Source: Lichenostomus cassidix
Taxonomy: Eukaryota > Chordata > Aves > Passeriformes > Meliphagidae
Direction: 5' to 3'
Assembly (NCBI GenBank): GCA_008360975.2
Contig: CM039182.1
Location: 49,674,491-49,738,490 of the forward strand
Length of the DNA stretch: 64,000 nucleotides
Part shown: in pieces, positions 13,373-25,097 of the stretch
How the letters are laid out: each line of letters opens with the position of its first letter
Position numbering within the stretch: the first letter of the stretch is position 1
Translations under genes and position numbers: made by a program
Notes under the pieces: model-generated
The model's input: only the letters and a program-made list of their open reading frames with translations
Told to the model about the DNA's origin: nothing
Databases searched by the model: none

Positions 13373-13448
13373 TCTCAAAATGTATAACTGTTGAAAGTGC
13401 ACTTACGCTGAAAACTCTCAAAATGTATAAATTTTGAAAGTACACTTT
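13373..13448. repeat. Two-copy 43-bp-period imperfect tandem duplication
   Basis: TCTCAAAATGTATAA plus a TTGAAAGT-CACTT block occurs at 13373-13405 and again at 13416-13448, with several substitutions between copies. Confidence 0.85.
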
Positions 13449-16400
13449 ATACTTTACTGAACATTTAATATAAACAATTGCTTTTATTATTATTTTTAAA
13501 TGCAATGGATTAATTAAAGTGTTTCTACTTTCAACATTTTAGGGCTCTTATTTCTAGGTGTTCAGTACTAGCAGCTGAAGCAGCAATACTGAGAGAACTT
13601 AGGGAACTGAATTAAGTCGAGAGATGCTCCATGGCACTCTGCAATCACAAGGCTCCATTCAAAATACAGCCCTCAGAATGCCCATAACTGCGTTTATTTG
13701 TAAAATACCTGGAGAAGCTAAATACTCTTCCATTTGCTCTGGAAATTTTCCTGACCTCTACATGGTCCTTAAAACCAAAGGAAACAGTTTATAAAGAAAG
13801 GCTACAAATACTTTCAAATGGAAGTCGGTGGTTCAGAACCTCTGAAAAACAGGACCAGTGAAAAGCACTTATTAGGGACCCTGTCTAAATTTAACAGTTA
13901 AATTTAGCTGTTCTCTGCAAGCATTTAGGTGTTCATCTAGAGGACTGGAGAGCGTTGAATGGAACTTTAAAACATTTTATTTTAAATAGGCCCTTTCCGG
14001 TTTCCACTAGTATTACAGATCTCCATTGAATACTAAGGAATGTCAATGACAATTATAGTACTTGTATAATTGTTATTATTTTCAGAAAAGATTCTTTTGT
14101 TCAGTCTGTTGCTTCTTTTTTAATGGAACAGCTTGAATTAATTGCTTGAATTAATTTCCCAGTTGTTGTTATTGGCAGAATAGGCAGGCCCAAATATATC
14201 TTTCAAAAACATACTGCAGTTTTGTACACCTGAATTAGTAATAGGTAGAAATGAAAGGTATTTCCCAGGGTTAATATATGATGATAAAATTAAAGACAAA
14301 ACTTAAAAAAAAAAAACCAAATTCAATCTTCACCTGTGGAAAGCCAGGTATAATTCTTTTATTTTTGAACAAAATACTTTCTTTAAACATGCATTTTGCA
14401 TTCAGCTGCACTATAACACCTAGTACATTTAGCCTCACACAAGGGCAACTTGATTTAAGGTCATGGTTCATTAACACCTGTGCAGGAATTCTATCTGCTA
14501 TTGCAGTGAAGAAACAGACACTGAAAGAATAATTTTGTCACTGTTTGAAAAGTTCAGCATGCTAATATGGCTGTGCGCTTCACGGCTTTCACCTTGCTTC
14601 TTATTGCCAGCTTTTTTCTTCACACCATCAGCAGTATCTATTCCAGTCAGGTCAAATCTTCCTAATGAACTTTGTGAGCCATTTACCTGAGCTTTTGAAG
14701 ACTTAATATTTGGAAAAAAAATAAGCAAATGTGATTTAATGTCACTCATGCATCAAGTACATCCACATGTTCCACTTTAGGATTCCTAAAGTCAATGGTG
14801 TCAAAACTGTTGTGTAGGCTTTGCTGACCTAGTTTATTTTGCGCTGATTTAATTTTTCCTCATCTTTATTATTTATGTGCATGGTTAGGACCAACACGAA
14901 GCTGAGTAGACACTTTGCAGGTTTGCTGCCCCTGTCTCACATCTGGGGAAGTGCCCACCTAGACTGAACACCCAGCAGCTGAGGAATTTCATGGCAAGAG
15001 TGGACACTGCCAACTGAAGATGCTAAACTGTGAGAGATTCTGTTCTTGCTTGCAATCCAGGTGGATTACGTGTAGGTTCTGCCAGTTTCAGTGATCACTT
15101 AGAAGGCTGAATTATTTGAAACTGAGAAAAAAGAACTCAGAGAAGTGTCTGGCAGGTCACATTTCTGCATTTCAATGACAGTACTTGTGAAGAAACTGAC
15201 TTTGAGTGAACCTTCTAAAATAAAGGAGACTTCTTGTATAATATCTATATGTGGTTGTATTGAGATTGTTTTAATTAATATTTTACCCATTTTCCATTTC
15301 TCCCAGTAACACTTCTTGCTTGCTAATGCACTGTGCAACATATACTCATTAATTTAATATGACAACTATAAGTGAAGTAAATTCTTTTATTGTTACTCTC
15401 ATTTTGTTAACTGATAAATCATTTTTCTTTGCAACCAATTGGGAAAAGTATAAGGAGTGCTTACTATTTGTGAATAGAGTTTGCATCAGTGGTCATCATT
15501 TTACTAATGACTAACAGTTGAGATCAGTCAAATCCTCATGGCGACACGAATGAGACATTTGAGCACATTGGAAACTTGGGGCAGAAAAGAGATTCAGAAA
15601 CAAACCCAGAAATGGGAAAACACTAAATATAACCTTGGCCACTTTGGAAGACTAGGAACACCTAATTTATAGCTGCTTGTGCATTTAATGGAAGTATAAC
15701 CTGAAATTTTTAGTTTGCTATTTATGAAAATTTTCATTTTATAGGTACTCACATCTGATTTAGTTTTGTATTTTTTTCACAGTGCTAGTATCAAATGATT
15801 TTTTTTCTTTTTCTAAGACTTGCCTTAAACATTTGTTTTCTTTATAAGCTCACTAAGGTGGTTGGTTTATTTGACAGTACTATTTATTTGCAATGACTGT
15901 TTAAACTGGCTGAAAATATAAGATTTAAAGGCTGCCCAGAAAGAGAACTCTGAAACATGCCTTGCTTGTTAATATAAGAATTTATGTGATTTGATATCTG
16001 AATTCATGACCAAAGCATTTTAATGCAACAGTCCTTGGAAAGAAGTGTTTTATTTTTTTCCTTTGTAAGATACCCAGAATTATGTCATACCCCAAAAGTA
16101 ACCTATGAATGGAAAATATTCCTAAGATTTTAAAAGAAAATGAACATAAATATAGGAAAATACTTGTGAAAAGTATACAAAATGTCAGTAAACATTAATA
16201 CAACACACTCTATTTACTGTTTTCTTAAGAGCACACTAAGAATTATTTAGTCCCCTTTTCCTCCACAGCCATAAAGTAGTGCATTTTAAAGTGGAGACAA
16301 GGATAACCATCTCCATACTCCAAACTAAAAGAACTTCCATGACCTTCAATATCAGGAACTAAAATAATATGTTCAGATGTCCAGACAGGAGCTCTGGGTT

Positions 16401-16584
16401 TCCCACTTATCCTGGAAGAGAAGACCCCTGAGATAAGTCCTCACCATACTTCTTAGGCTTCAACTATGTTTTGGTGCATAAAAAGTGGACAAACCGAGAA
16501 GAGCCCATATTTTCTCATCTATGTCGAGTTAAGACATAGAAGGGAACCTATTCAAGTGCTTGAGTAACAAAATTACTGCCTTAA

Positions 16585-16636
16585 TGATGGCCATGCCTCA
16601 GGCTGATGGCCACGCCTCAGGCTGATGGCCACTGCC
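16585..16636. repeat. 19-bp minisatellite, about 2.7 copies
   Basis: TGATGGCCATGCCTCAGGC is followed by TGATGGCCACGCCTCAGGC and a partial third unit TGATGGCCACTGCC. It is far richer in GC than its flanks. Confidence 0.9.
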
Positions 16637-19600
16637 ATGTTTTTCAGTTCACCAAAGTATTCTCAAGTGCCTGTTAATTTTTAGAGAATTTATTTCATAC
16701 ATGTATACATCAATCTCAAAATATAAAGCAGCAAATACAGTATCTTTTCCTAGATAATAGACATTTAGCTAAACCATCTTTTCAGGAAGGCTACAGTGGT
16801 ACTCCTGTTTATTGAGTCTGTATTTTTGTTCCAGTACAACTGCTTCTAAAATGTCAGTGCCTGAATCCACAAATATGTAGGCAAAGATGACTTTTCTTTC
16901 AGAATTAGCAACCTATAAAAAAGATCAGGAGGGAGAACTGTCATATTGATGTCCAATGGCATCTTATGAAAAAGCTGCCTGACAGCTTTATTTTGCCATT
17001 GGAGAGATTTACTCCTTGCCCCAGCTCATGAAAAGCTAGTACAGTACAAATGATTTTTTCCCTTGTCAAGACTCATATTCCAAGCTGCAGCACTGCTAAC
17101 CAAGCCTGACTTGTTATTTTTCTTGGAATGAAGTCTCAGTGGTGAGATTTAGCTGGGGAAAGCAGCTGTCAGATGTCCTTGTATACTACTATTGCTGAGA
17201 TTTAAGTGAATTCATTATAAAATCACTACAGTCCCTGCCATCCTTAGCACCATGGCGTGCCAGACTTGCCACTGTTGCAATTAAGTGTGTACTGTAAATT
17301 CACTGGATCATTTAAGGCCTAATAATAGTGTCCGCTTTAGGTAGTGCCAAGGGGAAAAGAAAATATAAGTACTTTTAAAAAACAAAATGTAATTTGAGGC
17401 ATAAAAAGAGCACTTACAGAAATAAATATTCAATTTAAAAAATTGATTTTAATTTTTTCTATGGGTTCTGAAACAAGGGCTTATGGCATTTACTCTGTGA
17501 GGTGGGCATACAGGAAAATCACAGTCAGAAAATGTAACTGCATTCAGAATAGACTTTTCACAGCTAGGACTGTGAAGGAAGAACAGGTGCCAGCAACAGC
17601 AAAGCTGGGCAAGTCTCACAACCAGCTTATAACTCACCCTGAGATTTGCCCAGCCAGGTTGTGACAAAATGCACATGTCCATGTCATGGGTTTGCAAAGA
17701 ACATCCTAACAATAAATCAGAGCATTCCATGATTTTGCTATGTCATTTTGTGATCGAATATGAACTTCTCTCTACCCAGACTTGATGGATGGGTAAACAG
17801 CATACACACCTATGTGTAGCCAATAGCACTGAAATTCTGCAGGTTAATAAAGCTAAAGACACTGGTTTATTTAAGTCCTTTAAAAGGACATTAAAAAGCC
17901 CAGAAACTTACCAACGATATTTCAATAGTGAGCAGAAGCCTTTAGAAGTTTTCTGTAGCCACAGCCCCATTTATGGCAGAATCCCATTGGGAAGACTTCA
18001 GAAATTGGTTATTAGCATAAAAATAGCTACTCTTACATGTAATGTGTTTTATAGGGAGCATAAAATGAAACTGAAATTATTTGATCAGACTGAGTGCAAA
18101 AAGATGATATTTGAGCTGGCATTGAATACATTATGTGGCAACAGGGCAAAGGCATAAACAAGTTCTGTAAAAAGTTATGCCAGTGATGCTGATATTACAG
18201 AATTGCATTCATGATCTTATTATTAGATTAATTCTCTCACTGTTGATATATAATGAAGACAATCACAACATTCTTTAAATAAGCTTAAAATAGTTAAACT
18301 ATTCTTGGGATCTTGCTTCACACACCCACATAGGAGTGCCTTTAACCTATACAGAGAAGAAAATGGGTAACATTCTTATGTGCACCTACATCATCTAGCC
18401 CAGAACATCTTGCTGCTACATTTTATCTGATTTGCAGTAATAACAGCCTACACAGAACTAAATATGACAACTCCCGAAGAGCTGATGCCATCATTTGACT
18501 AACAAATGAACTAAAACTAACAAGATCCCAAGGTAAATTAAGCTACACTCAATGTGAGCAGAACCGATGCAAGCCTTTCCTCCAAATGGTCTTTCCTAGG
18601 AGGTCCCACACCTCTCACAAGCATTTCTCCTTTTGAAATGTTGCTCCTTGCCCCCAAGCAGTAGTTTAAGTTGAAAGAAAAAAGCCATTATAAGAGACAG
18701 AAGGACTTCAGGCTTCTCTCCACCCATGAGAACTTAATATCCGACACTTCATACAGAATGTGGACTGTGGCACTGTTGGAAATTGGTTTTGGGAAGCACA
18801 AGGGTTTTCTTTTGTTGATGAGACTGCTGCAGCTGCCGCTACTGCTGTTGATTTTCTTTCCCCATCGACCCTTGAGAAACCTCAAAACATTCAGCTTTAC
18901 TTCTATTTCATTGTTCCTCCACTTCTGTATTGAAAGCCATGAATTTGTGATAATAACACTGATATTTCAGTCTAAGAAAATGTGTCCTTTTTTTTTCCCA
19001 ATTACACAGTGTGCATGGACAGTTCTGAAGCCAGAACTAGCACTACTATATGAATAGAGATATTAGCCTGTTTGCATGGTAGCAACAGTATTCCCAAACT
19101 GCCCATAACTCCAAGTCTGGAGGGTATCCCATCCTTTGGAACTAATAACGACCCAAACAGGTTTTACCGTGACTTGCAGTGTGCTGTGTTCCATAAAATA
19201 GCAATGGATTTAAAATGAGGAAAAAATGACACAATGAGCCTCAGCACTGAGGCTTACAACAGGCTGACTATCAAATATATTCAAATTGAAATAAAGGAAG
19301 CTGCACTACACAAAAACCATCATGCTGGGACCAATAAAGATTAAAGCTAGAGGTCCAAACCCAAGCCATCTGTTAAGGAAGGGCGTTTGAGACAGAAATG
19401 GAACAAGGTAAAAGAATAACATTCCCAAAGAAGCCCTCTCAGAATGCATTTTCATGTTTTCATGTTTCTACAGTCCCAACCCTTTCATTTCAAAATACAT
19501 TTGCTGTTTGAGATCAACCTGTAAATTATTGCAGACTATTATATCTTCTTATTAAAATTCATACAAATATATGAATAATCTTTTAAAGGGTGTACTTAAT

Positions 19601-20519
19601 ACACACAGATTTTAGACACTATATGAGATGTCAGTGATGATGATTTTGCTACAGAGAAGTTATTTAAAGGGATACAAATTTCAGTGTGAAAGGGGACAAG
19701 CAGGAAAGTGGGGTAACTGACTTCAGATGTGTGTTGTGTTATCTACAGCTTACTCTGGAGAAAACTCTCTTTGCATCCAATGCTGGGATAGTAAATGAAA
19801 ATAATCAGAACCCTTTTTTAACTGATAATTTGTCAGACTTGAGGATGGGCTTGTGTTTTGCTATTTAGACAATTTCTCTTATAGATCAGGTTGGGTCTCA
19901 TGGCTACTGTAAAGAACTATGTCTCTATTGATTTCTTGGAAACAGACACAAATATTGATCCAGACTGACAAACGGAAATGTTAGGTGATGTGTTTCACAT
20001 TGTCAAGATACCACTTCCTACATTTTGAGCTCAGGGCAGTCTTTTTCCATGTTGAAGCTTGTTTCATCGGTCCATTTAAGCATATTAATTCTCACATGTG
20101 GGTTTCACATGTCTCTGTAAGAAAACTGAAATTGGCTAATGATGCACTTTACTGAAGCCCTAAAAAGATATTATGATAATATCTTATTCTATGAGTTGAA
20201 ATGACATTTCTTAACTATCATTATAATACTCACAGGGCAGAGGAATTACGCTAATGCAGTGTATGGAGTTATAGCTGCAGTATGAACAGTAGAAACAGAA
20301 CACCAATTTCACTTGCTTTTGAAAAACTTGTCTTGAAAATCCTACATTACAGCACTGACATGATGAATTATTTCCCCTGCTTGTGTGACAGAGTTTAAGT
20401 TCCATACTCTAGAGAGAGAATGACATATTGGCAAAGATAACAGCACCAATGTTTTTTTCCTGTGGTCAATACTTTGAACTCCTTTTGCTCCAGCATGCTG
20501 TTTTCTTTTGTGAGGATCA

Positions 20520-20867
20520 GGAGTGTACCTCCCTGCCTTCAGGGCCAGCTTGCTCAGAGAGGTCTTTGAAAAGCCTCAGCTGACTCTGAAGCTTCTCCAG
20601 AAAAAGCTGGATGAGGCTTCAGCAGAGACTTCCTCCCAAAAAAAAACTCTGCCAGGAAACCTCATTGGGGGCCCCTCTCTTTCCTGGGGTCCTCCTTTGC
20701 AGAGTGCTCCCACATGTGCAACACTGCAGGCATTGCAGCCTTGGACGTCTCCCATTTGGACCTGGGCCCAATGGATTGCCTTCTAGCCTGACCTTGAACC
20801 TGTCTTGTCACTGTGGACTTACCCAGTGACTGCTAGCCTCTGTCTGAACCTGGCAATTGTCTACATA
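20520..20867. other. Unclassified GC-rich block abutting an LTR
   Basis: About 350 bp clearly richer in G+C than the surrounding intron, ending exactly where the LTR at 20868 begins. Overlapping open frames of 87 and 72 codons occur in it (20523-20786 and 20611-20829), but neither product resembles a protein I know. It may be an internal retroviral remnant or another repeat, but I cannot assign it. Confidence 0.4.
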
Positions 20868-21404
20868 TGTCATGGTTTGATATGGAAATACCTTCTTCAA
20901 ATACTGATATTTATGAGAACAAATAGCCCTTGGATAACTCTTGATTCACGCAATATAGAACACGGTTAATTTTTGCAGTACCCAGAAGGAGTATGGCTGG
21001 GACATGCAGGTTGTTCTGTACACCCCAGGTCACTGCTGGGGCTGCTGGGGAAGGGGTCCCATCCAGTTGAGTAAGTGTGGCCGAAGGAGTGGTGGAACAG
21101 TGCTGGTTCCAAGCTGGAGGAAGCATTTGGGTAGCGTGGGTTCCAAGCAATCATGTGTGAATCATTTGCCTCTCTTGTACACTTTGTTATTGATATTGTA
21201 GTTGTAATGGCTTGTTTTCTTATCTCATTGCTGTTTTCAGTAAGGTGTCACTACCTTAGCCTGTGGTCTTTACCTTTTGTACCTCCAGTTCTCCTCTCCA
21301 GTCTGCTTCAGAGGGAGAGGGAAGGGAAAGTGAACAAGCGGTGCCTGGTTTGGAGTCTCAGTAGGAGCACTAAATTGTGGGAATACCACTCCTAAACCAC
21401 AACA
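20868..21404 (+). mobile_element. Avian ERV LTR (probably ERVL-related)
   Basis: A 537-bp element starting TGTCATGGTTTGATATGG and ending CCTAAACCACAACA; the two ends form an imperfect inverted repeat (TGTCATGGTTT against TGTTGTGGTTT). From memory, internal blocks such as GTGGGTTCCAAGCAATCATG, CCTCTCTTGTACACTTTGTT and GTGCCTGGTTTGGAGTCTCA match a common avian LTR family. A degraded polyadenylation-type signal (TCAGTAAGG) sits in the 3' part. No matching target-site duplication is visible (ACATA left, GACTG right), so one side may have been rearranged or it may belong to a decayed provirus. It is antisense to CNTNAP2. Confidence 0.8.
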
Positions 21405-22449
21405 GACTGTCAGTGAAACAGTGTGCGCATCCCTTCTTGCCATGAAGAAAACATGGAGGAAGATTCAGAATAACGGACTGAAAAAGCTGGTTTAGAATTA
21501 TCATTTTGAAGGGCCTGAAGCTCTCATATGGAGCCCTTCTTGACTTGTGAGTCAAAAGTGTATTGCAAGGGGGCTGCCCTGCTGAATCCTAACTATCACA
21601 TAAAGTCTGTCCCTCATTGAACAGGCTCCTCAAAGCCCAGAGCACTGCCAGCTATAGAAGTGATGTGTGGTATATGAGTTTAGAAATCCTGGAGTAAAAT
21701 GGTAAAAAGTAAACTTGGTTACACTCTCTAAATACCTAGAGGGAAAGCAGAAGTTGGAGGAGTTGTTATTAACTTTCTCACTATAGCAGGCAAAACATAA
21801 AATAACCCATCAGTAGAAGATGAAGTGAGGCATTTTTAAGCTAGAAATAAAGTTCAGTGAAGTTCATTAAACTTTGCCACAATTTGCTGAGAGTTATGTT
21901 AGATTCTTTATGACTAAAAAGTTGTATAGTGAAAAATAAGATCTTTTCTAAAACATATGCTCTATATAAAGAGAAAATGCACTCTTAAAATTGGAAATCA
22001 GAATAAATAATTGTAAAAATCCCTTCTGGCTTTATACTCTACTTTTCAAATAAAGCAAAAGTCATTTGCTACCCTTGAAAACTACTTGGAAGCTTTAGTG
22101 ATGCAGAACATGAATGATTTTCCACTTGTACTTGCTATATAATTAGTAAGATGGAGACCTTGTCATTTCTCTGCAAACAGCACTGGATTCTTGCATAGTT
22201 TTGAAAGTGAAGCTTAGGGTTGCTATTTTCATGCTGCGCCACATTACTGAAGTTCTTCCTCTGAGAGGCTCCTTTTTCTCTGATGTTTCCCTATCATAAT
22301 TTTATCACTTTCCAGTGATGCTCCAACAACAGGTGGCATTGCCAAGACATGCCAATGAACAAAGCCCTTTCCTCAGTCTGCTAAGATTTCATCTACCCTT
22401 CATTTCCTGGTCAAAATTTGGTTCCTGCATTGGTTTCAAAGAAACAACA
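21405..22449 (-). other. CNTNAP2: CNTNAP2 intron between LTR and CR1
   Basis: The first 200-300 bp after the LTR could be ERV internal remnant but lack any recognisable primer-binding site or gag/pol reading frame. The remainder is AT-rich unique sequence. Confidence 0.5.
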
Positions 22450-22890
22450 CTGTAGAATGGAAGGGACATATGGAAATCCTTTACTCCAAACACCTGCTCA
22501 AAGTCGTGCTACCTTCAAGCTTGAATCAAAGTACTTACATGTAGACTTGAAAAATCTCCAGAGTTTGGGATTTCACAGCCCTTCTGGGCAGCTTGCTGCA
22601 ATGGATCACTACTCTCACAGTATTTTTTCCTTTACATCAGGTGGAATTTTCTCTGCTGTACTTTTTTTCACTGCCTACCTTAGAGAAATATCTGTCCCTG
22701 ACTCCCGTACAACCACCCCTTAAGTGATGGAAGACAGCAGTTAGAACCCTCCTTAGCTTTCCCTTCCCCAGCCTGAACAGGCCCAGCTTTCTCTGCTTCT
22801 ACTTGTGTATTATCCTCTCCATTCTCCAAACCATTTTCATGGCCCTACCCTCAGACAGCCTCCAGCTTGGAGCCCAAAACTGGATTGTTA
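22450..22890 (-). mobile_element. Old, diverged CR1 LINE 3' fragment
   Basis: On the plus strand it reads as a reverse-complemented CR1: TGTAGAATGGAAGGGAC at the 3' end of the element, then GACTTGAAAAATCTCCAGAG, CAGCCCTTCTGGGCAGCTTG, AGCCTGAACAGGCCCAGCTT, CATTCTCCAAACCATTTTCA and AGCTTGGAGCCCAAAACTGG. The divergence and internal changes indicate an old insertion with no coding capacity. It has the same orientation as CNTNAP2. Confidence 0.85.
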
Positions 22891-24528
22891 AACTATGTAA
22901 GTATCCTGCCATACCACTTGTACAGCATGTAAAGCTTCCTCTGAGCGACAGTCTAGCATATTGACTGCTCTGGTATTACCTTTGAAGAAGCTGAGAGTGC
23001 ATTTCCTCCCACCATTTTTGACATAAACACTAATTAGCATTAGGTTTAATGTTAGTCCCCGAAGAACAGCAGGTGTACTAGGAACCACTAGCTGTGACAC
23101 TCTGAGTTGTTCAGACAGTTTTCTGCTAACCTCAAAGACCAAAAGACTGGTGGTTTTCAGGCAAGAGAGCCACGTATGAGATTTCTTTTGTTGTGGTTTC
23201 AGATATTTAAAACTGATCAGACAGATTGTTTTGTGTTTGAAGAGTCCTAGGTTTTCTCATGCAGTATTTTCTCACATTTTACTTCTCTTGCAACTACTGA
23301 CAGGTTCTGTTTGGAAGAACTAACCCTATAAATCAGATTAGATTAGAATGTACATGTAACTCTTAATGTTATGTTGAGTGCCTTTTCCCAACATCTTTTT
23401 CCTACAGGTGAACGACTTAACCAAGTTTATTGTGTGACTCACATTGAAGTGTTTATTTCTATTAATATGAACTCAGACAGACCTTGTGTCTAGCCTTTAA
23501 CTCTCCATCTGCACTGAAAGTCTGAGAAAAGACCACTAAAATAGTTTTTAAAAATCTTTGGGGGACCTACAGGATGATCTCTAAATGAGATGCACTTGTA
23601 ATTGTATGCATAGAGTTGCTTTTTACACTATAGTTAGTCTATATCATATCCCATTCCAGAACAAAGATGCAATTTGAGAGAAGTGTTAGAATTTTGGACC
23701 AGCTGTGCAGAACACACTGCTACTCTGTAGATAATGATAAGCCTTTACTGAGAAACTGGAAAAAACCACTATTCTGGTGCCCAGAAAGAAGCACTAAACC
23801 CAACTGTATAGTGTGGACTTAGTGGGTGAGATCCAATAGGATCTGCAAGCTGTGCACCTGTTAATGAGTAACTCATAAAATTGATTGCACATTCTGTATC
23901 AAATGTATATTTTATTTATGACTTGCTGTGTTCACTGAGTCTTATCAGCACTGACCAGCTGCTGCCTCTTCTTCAAGTCTAAAACTCTGTCAGTCTCTGG
24001 AAAAATAGAGGTATTGTACAATTTGACCTAACAGGACTGGCAGCTGTGAGTCTGCTTTATTGATGGATGATCTGAACAACTGGGGAAATCCTGGCTTCAG
24101 ACTGGACATATTTATTTCAGAAAGGGAAACAGACTGAAGGACTGACATGAAATGAAGCAGCAAAAAGTGGTTTTGCATTACAATGTAGAATTTCCCATTT
24201 ATTCCCAATAAATAACCCATTACTCCAGCAATTTAGTTCAGTGTTTCTCCAGCTGTGAATCACATACTCTTAAGATATTTGGAGCTGTGTATGAAGCAGA
24301 ATACATTCTTATCTGTGTGCTATCCTGTGATAAGGTATGAAGAGGCAATAATTGGGAATGAGTTGGAAACCAAACTCATCAAGAATAATTTTGTCACTTT
24401 TATATAGTCCATTTCAAACTGCTCAGGTCTATCATACAGCAAGAGTTGCTTTAATACTCCTAGTACCAGAGCAGGAATAGTGCAAATGCACGATGGAAAA
24501 AGTAAAGATTTGGTATGAACTCACTATG
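22891..24528 (-). other. CNTNAP2: Unique CNTNAP2 intron
   Basis: No recognisable exon, repeat or RNA gene. Confidence 0.55.
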
Positions 24529-24533
24529 CCAGT
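24529..24533. repeat. Target-site duplication CCAGT (pair with 25093-25097)
   Basis: A 5-bp direct repeat precisely flanks the LTR. The left LTR end has lost the canonical TG, so this boundary is inferred from the duplication and the alignment of GTGGTTTGACC. Confidence 0.75.
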
Positions 24534-25092
24534 GGCTGTGGTTTGACCACAGCTGTCAAGTAAGTACCATACAGCTGCTTCTCACATACACCCCACCCCC
24601 AGGGAAATGGGGAGAATGGAAAAAGAAGTTAAAACTTATGAGCTGAGATAAGAACAGTTCAATAATGGAAATAATAGCAAACCCAAAAACAATAATAGTA
24701 ATAATGTAATAAAAAGGGAGCAATAAACCCCCCCAAAAAAGAGTGATGTACAGTACAATTGCTTCTCACCCACTCACCAGCGCCTAGCCTGTCCCCAAGT
24801 AGCGACTGGCATCTCCCAGCCAACTCTCCCAGTTTATACAGTGAGCATGATGTTCTATGGCATGAAATATCCCTTTGGTCAGTTTGGATCAGCTGTCCTG
24901 GGCTTTCTCCACCCAGCTTCTTGTGCACCTACTCCTTGGCAGAGCATGGGAAATGGAAAAGTCCGTGACTTAGGGTAAGCAGTACATAGCATCAGCTGAG
25001 TTATCTACATTATTCTCATACAAAATGCAAACCACAGCACTGTACCAGCTACTAGGAAAAAGAAGAACTCTATTCCAGCTGAAAACAGGACA
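24534..25092 (-). mobile_element. ERVL-like avian LTR with 5-bp target-site duplication
   Basis: A solo LTR of about 559 bp in minus orientation. On the plus strand it starts with a degraded GGCTGTGGTTTGACCACAGC and ends AGCTGAAAACAGGACA. From memory, internal landmarks match a common avian ERVL-type LTR: CAATTGCTTCTCACCCACTC, AGCCTGTCCCCAAG, AATATCCCTTTGGTCAGTTT, CAGCTTCTTGTGCACCT and CAGCACTGTACCAGCTACTA. On the minus strand CACTGTATAAACT provides the TATA box. CCAGT flanks both sides (24529-24533 and 25093-25097), the 5-bp duplication expected of ERVL. It is in the sense direction of CNTNAP2 and related to the opposite-strand copy at 48471-49045. Confidence 0.88.
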
Positions 25093-25097
25093 CCAGT

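Larger units (their letters stand above)
11567..20519 (-). other. CNTNAP2: CNTNAP2 intron, mostly unique with small tandem repeats
   Basis: No exon or large mobile element was recognised. It holds a CT/CA microsatellite (12891-12943), two short tandem duplications (13175-13220 and 13373-13448) and a 19-bp minisatellite (16585-16636). The stretch 11567-11750 is richer in GC than its surroundings and unclassified. The two longest open frames (17789-18157, 122 codons; 18671-19057, 128 codons) have no recognisable homology or splice context and are most likely chance. Confidence 0.6.

Noticed and set aside
17789..18157. 122-codon open frame
   Set aside because: No similarity to known proteins and no splice signals that would place it in a gene; most likely chance.
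18671..19057. 128-codon open frame
   Set aside because: No recognisable domain, no conserved start context, composition typical of intron translation.
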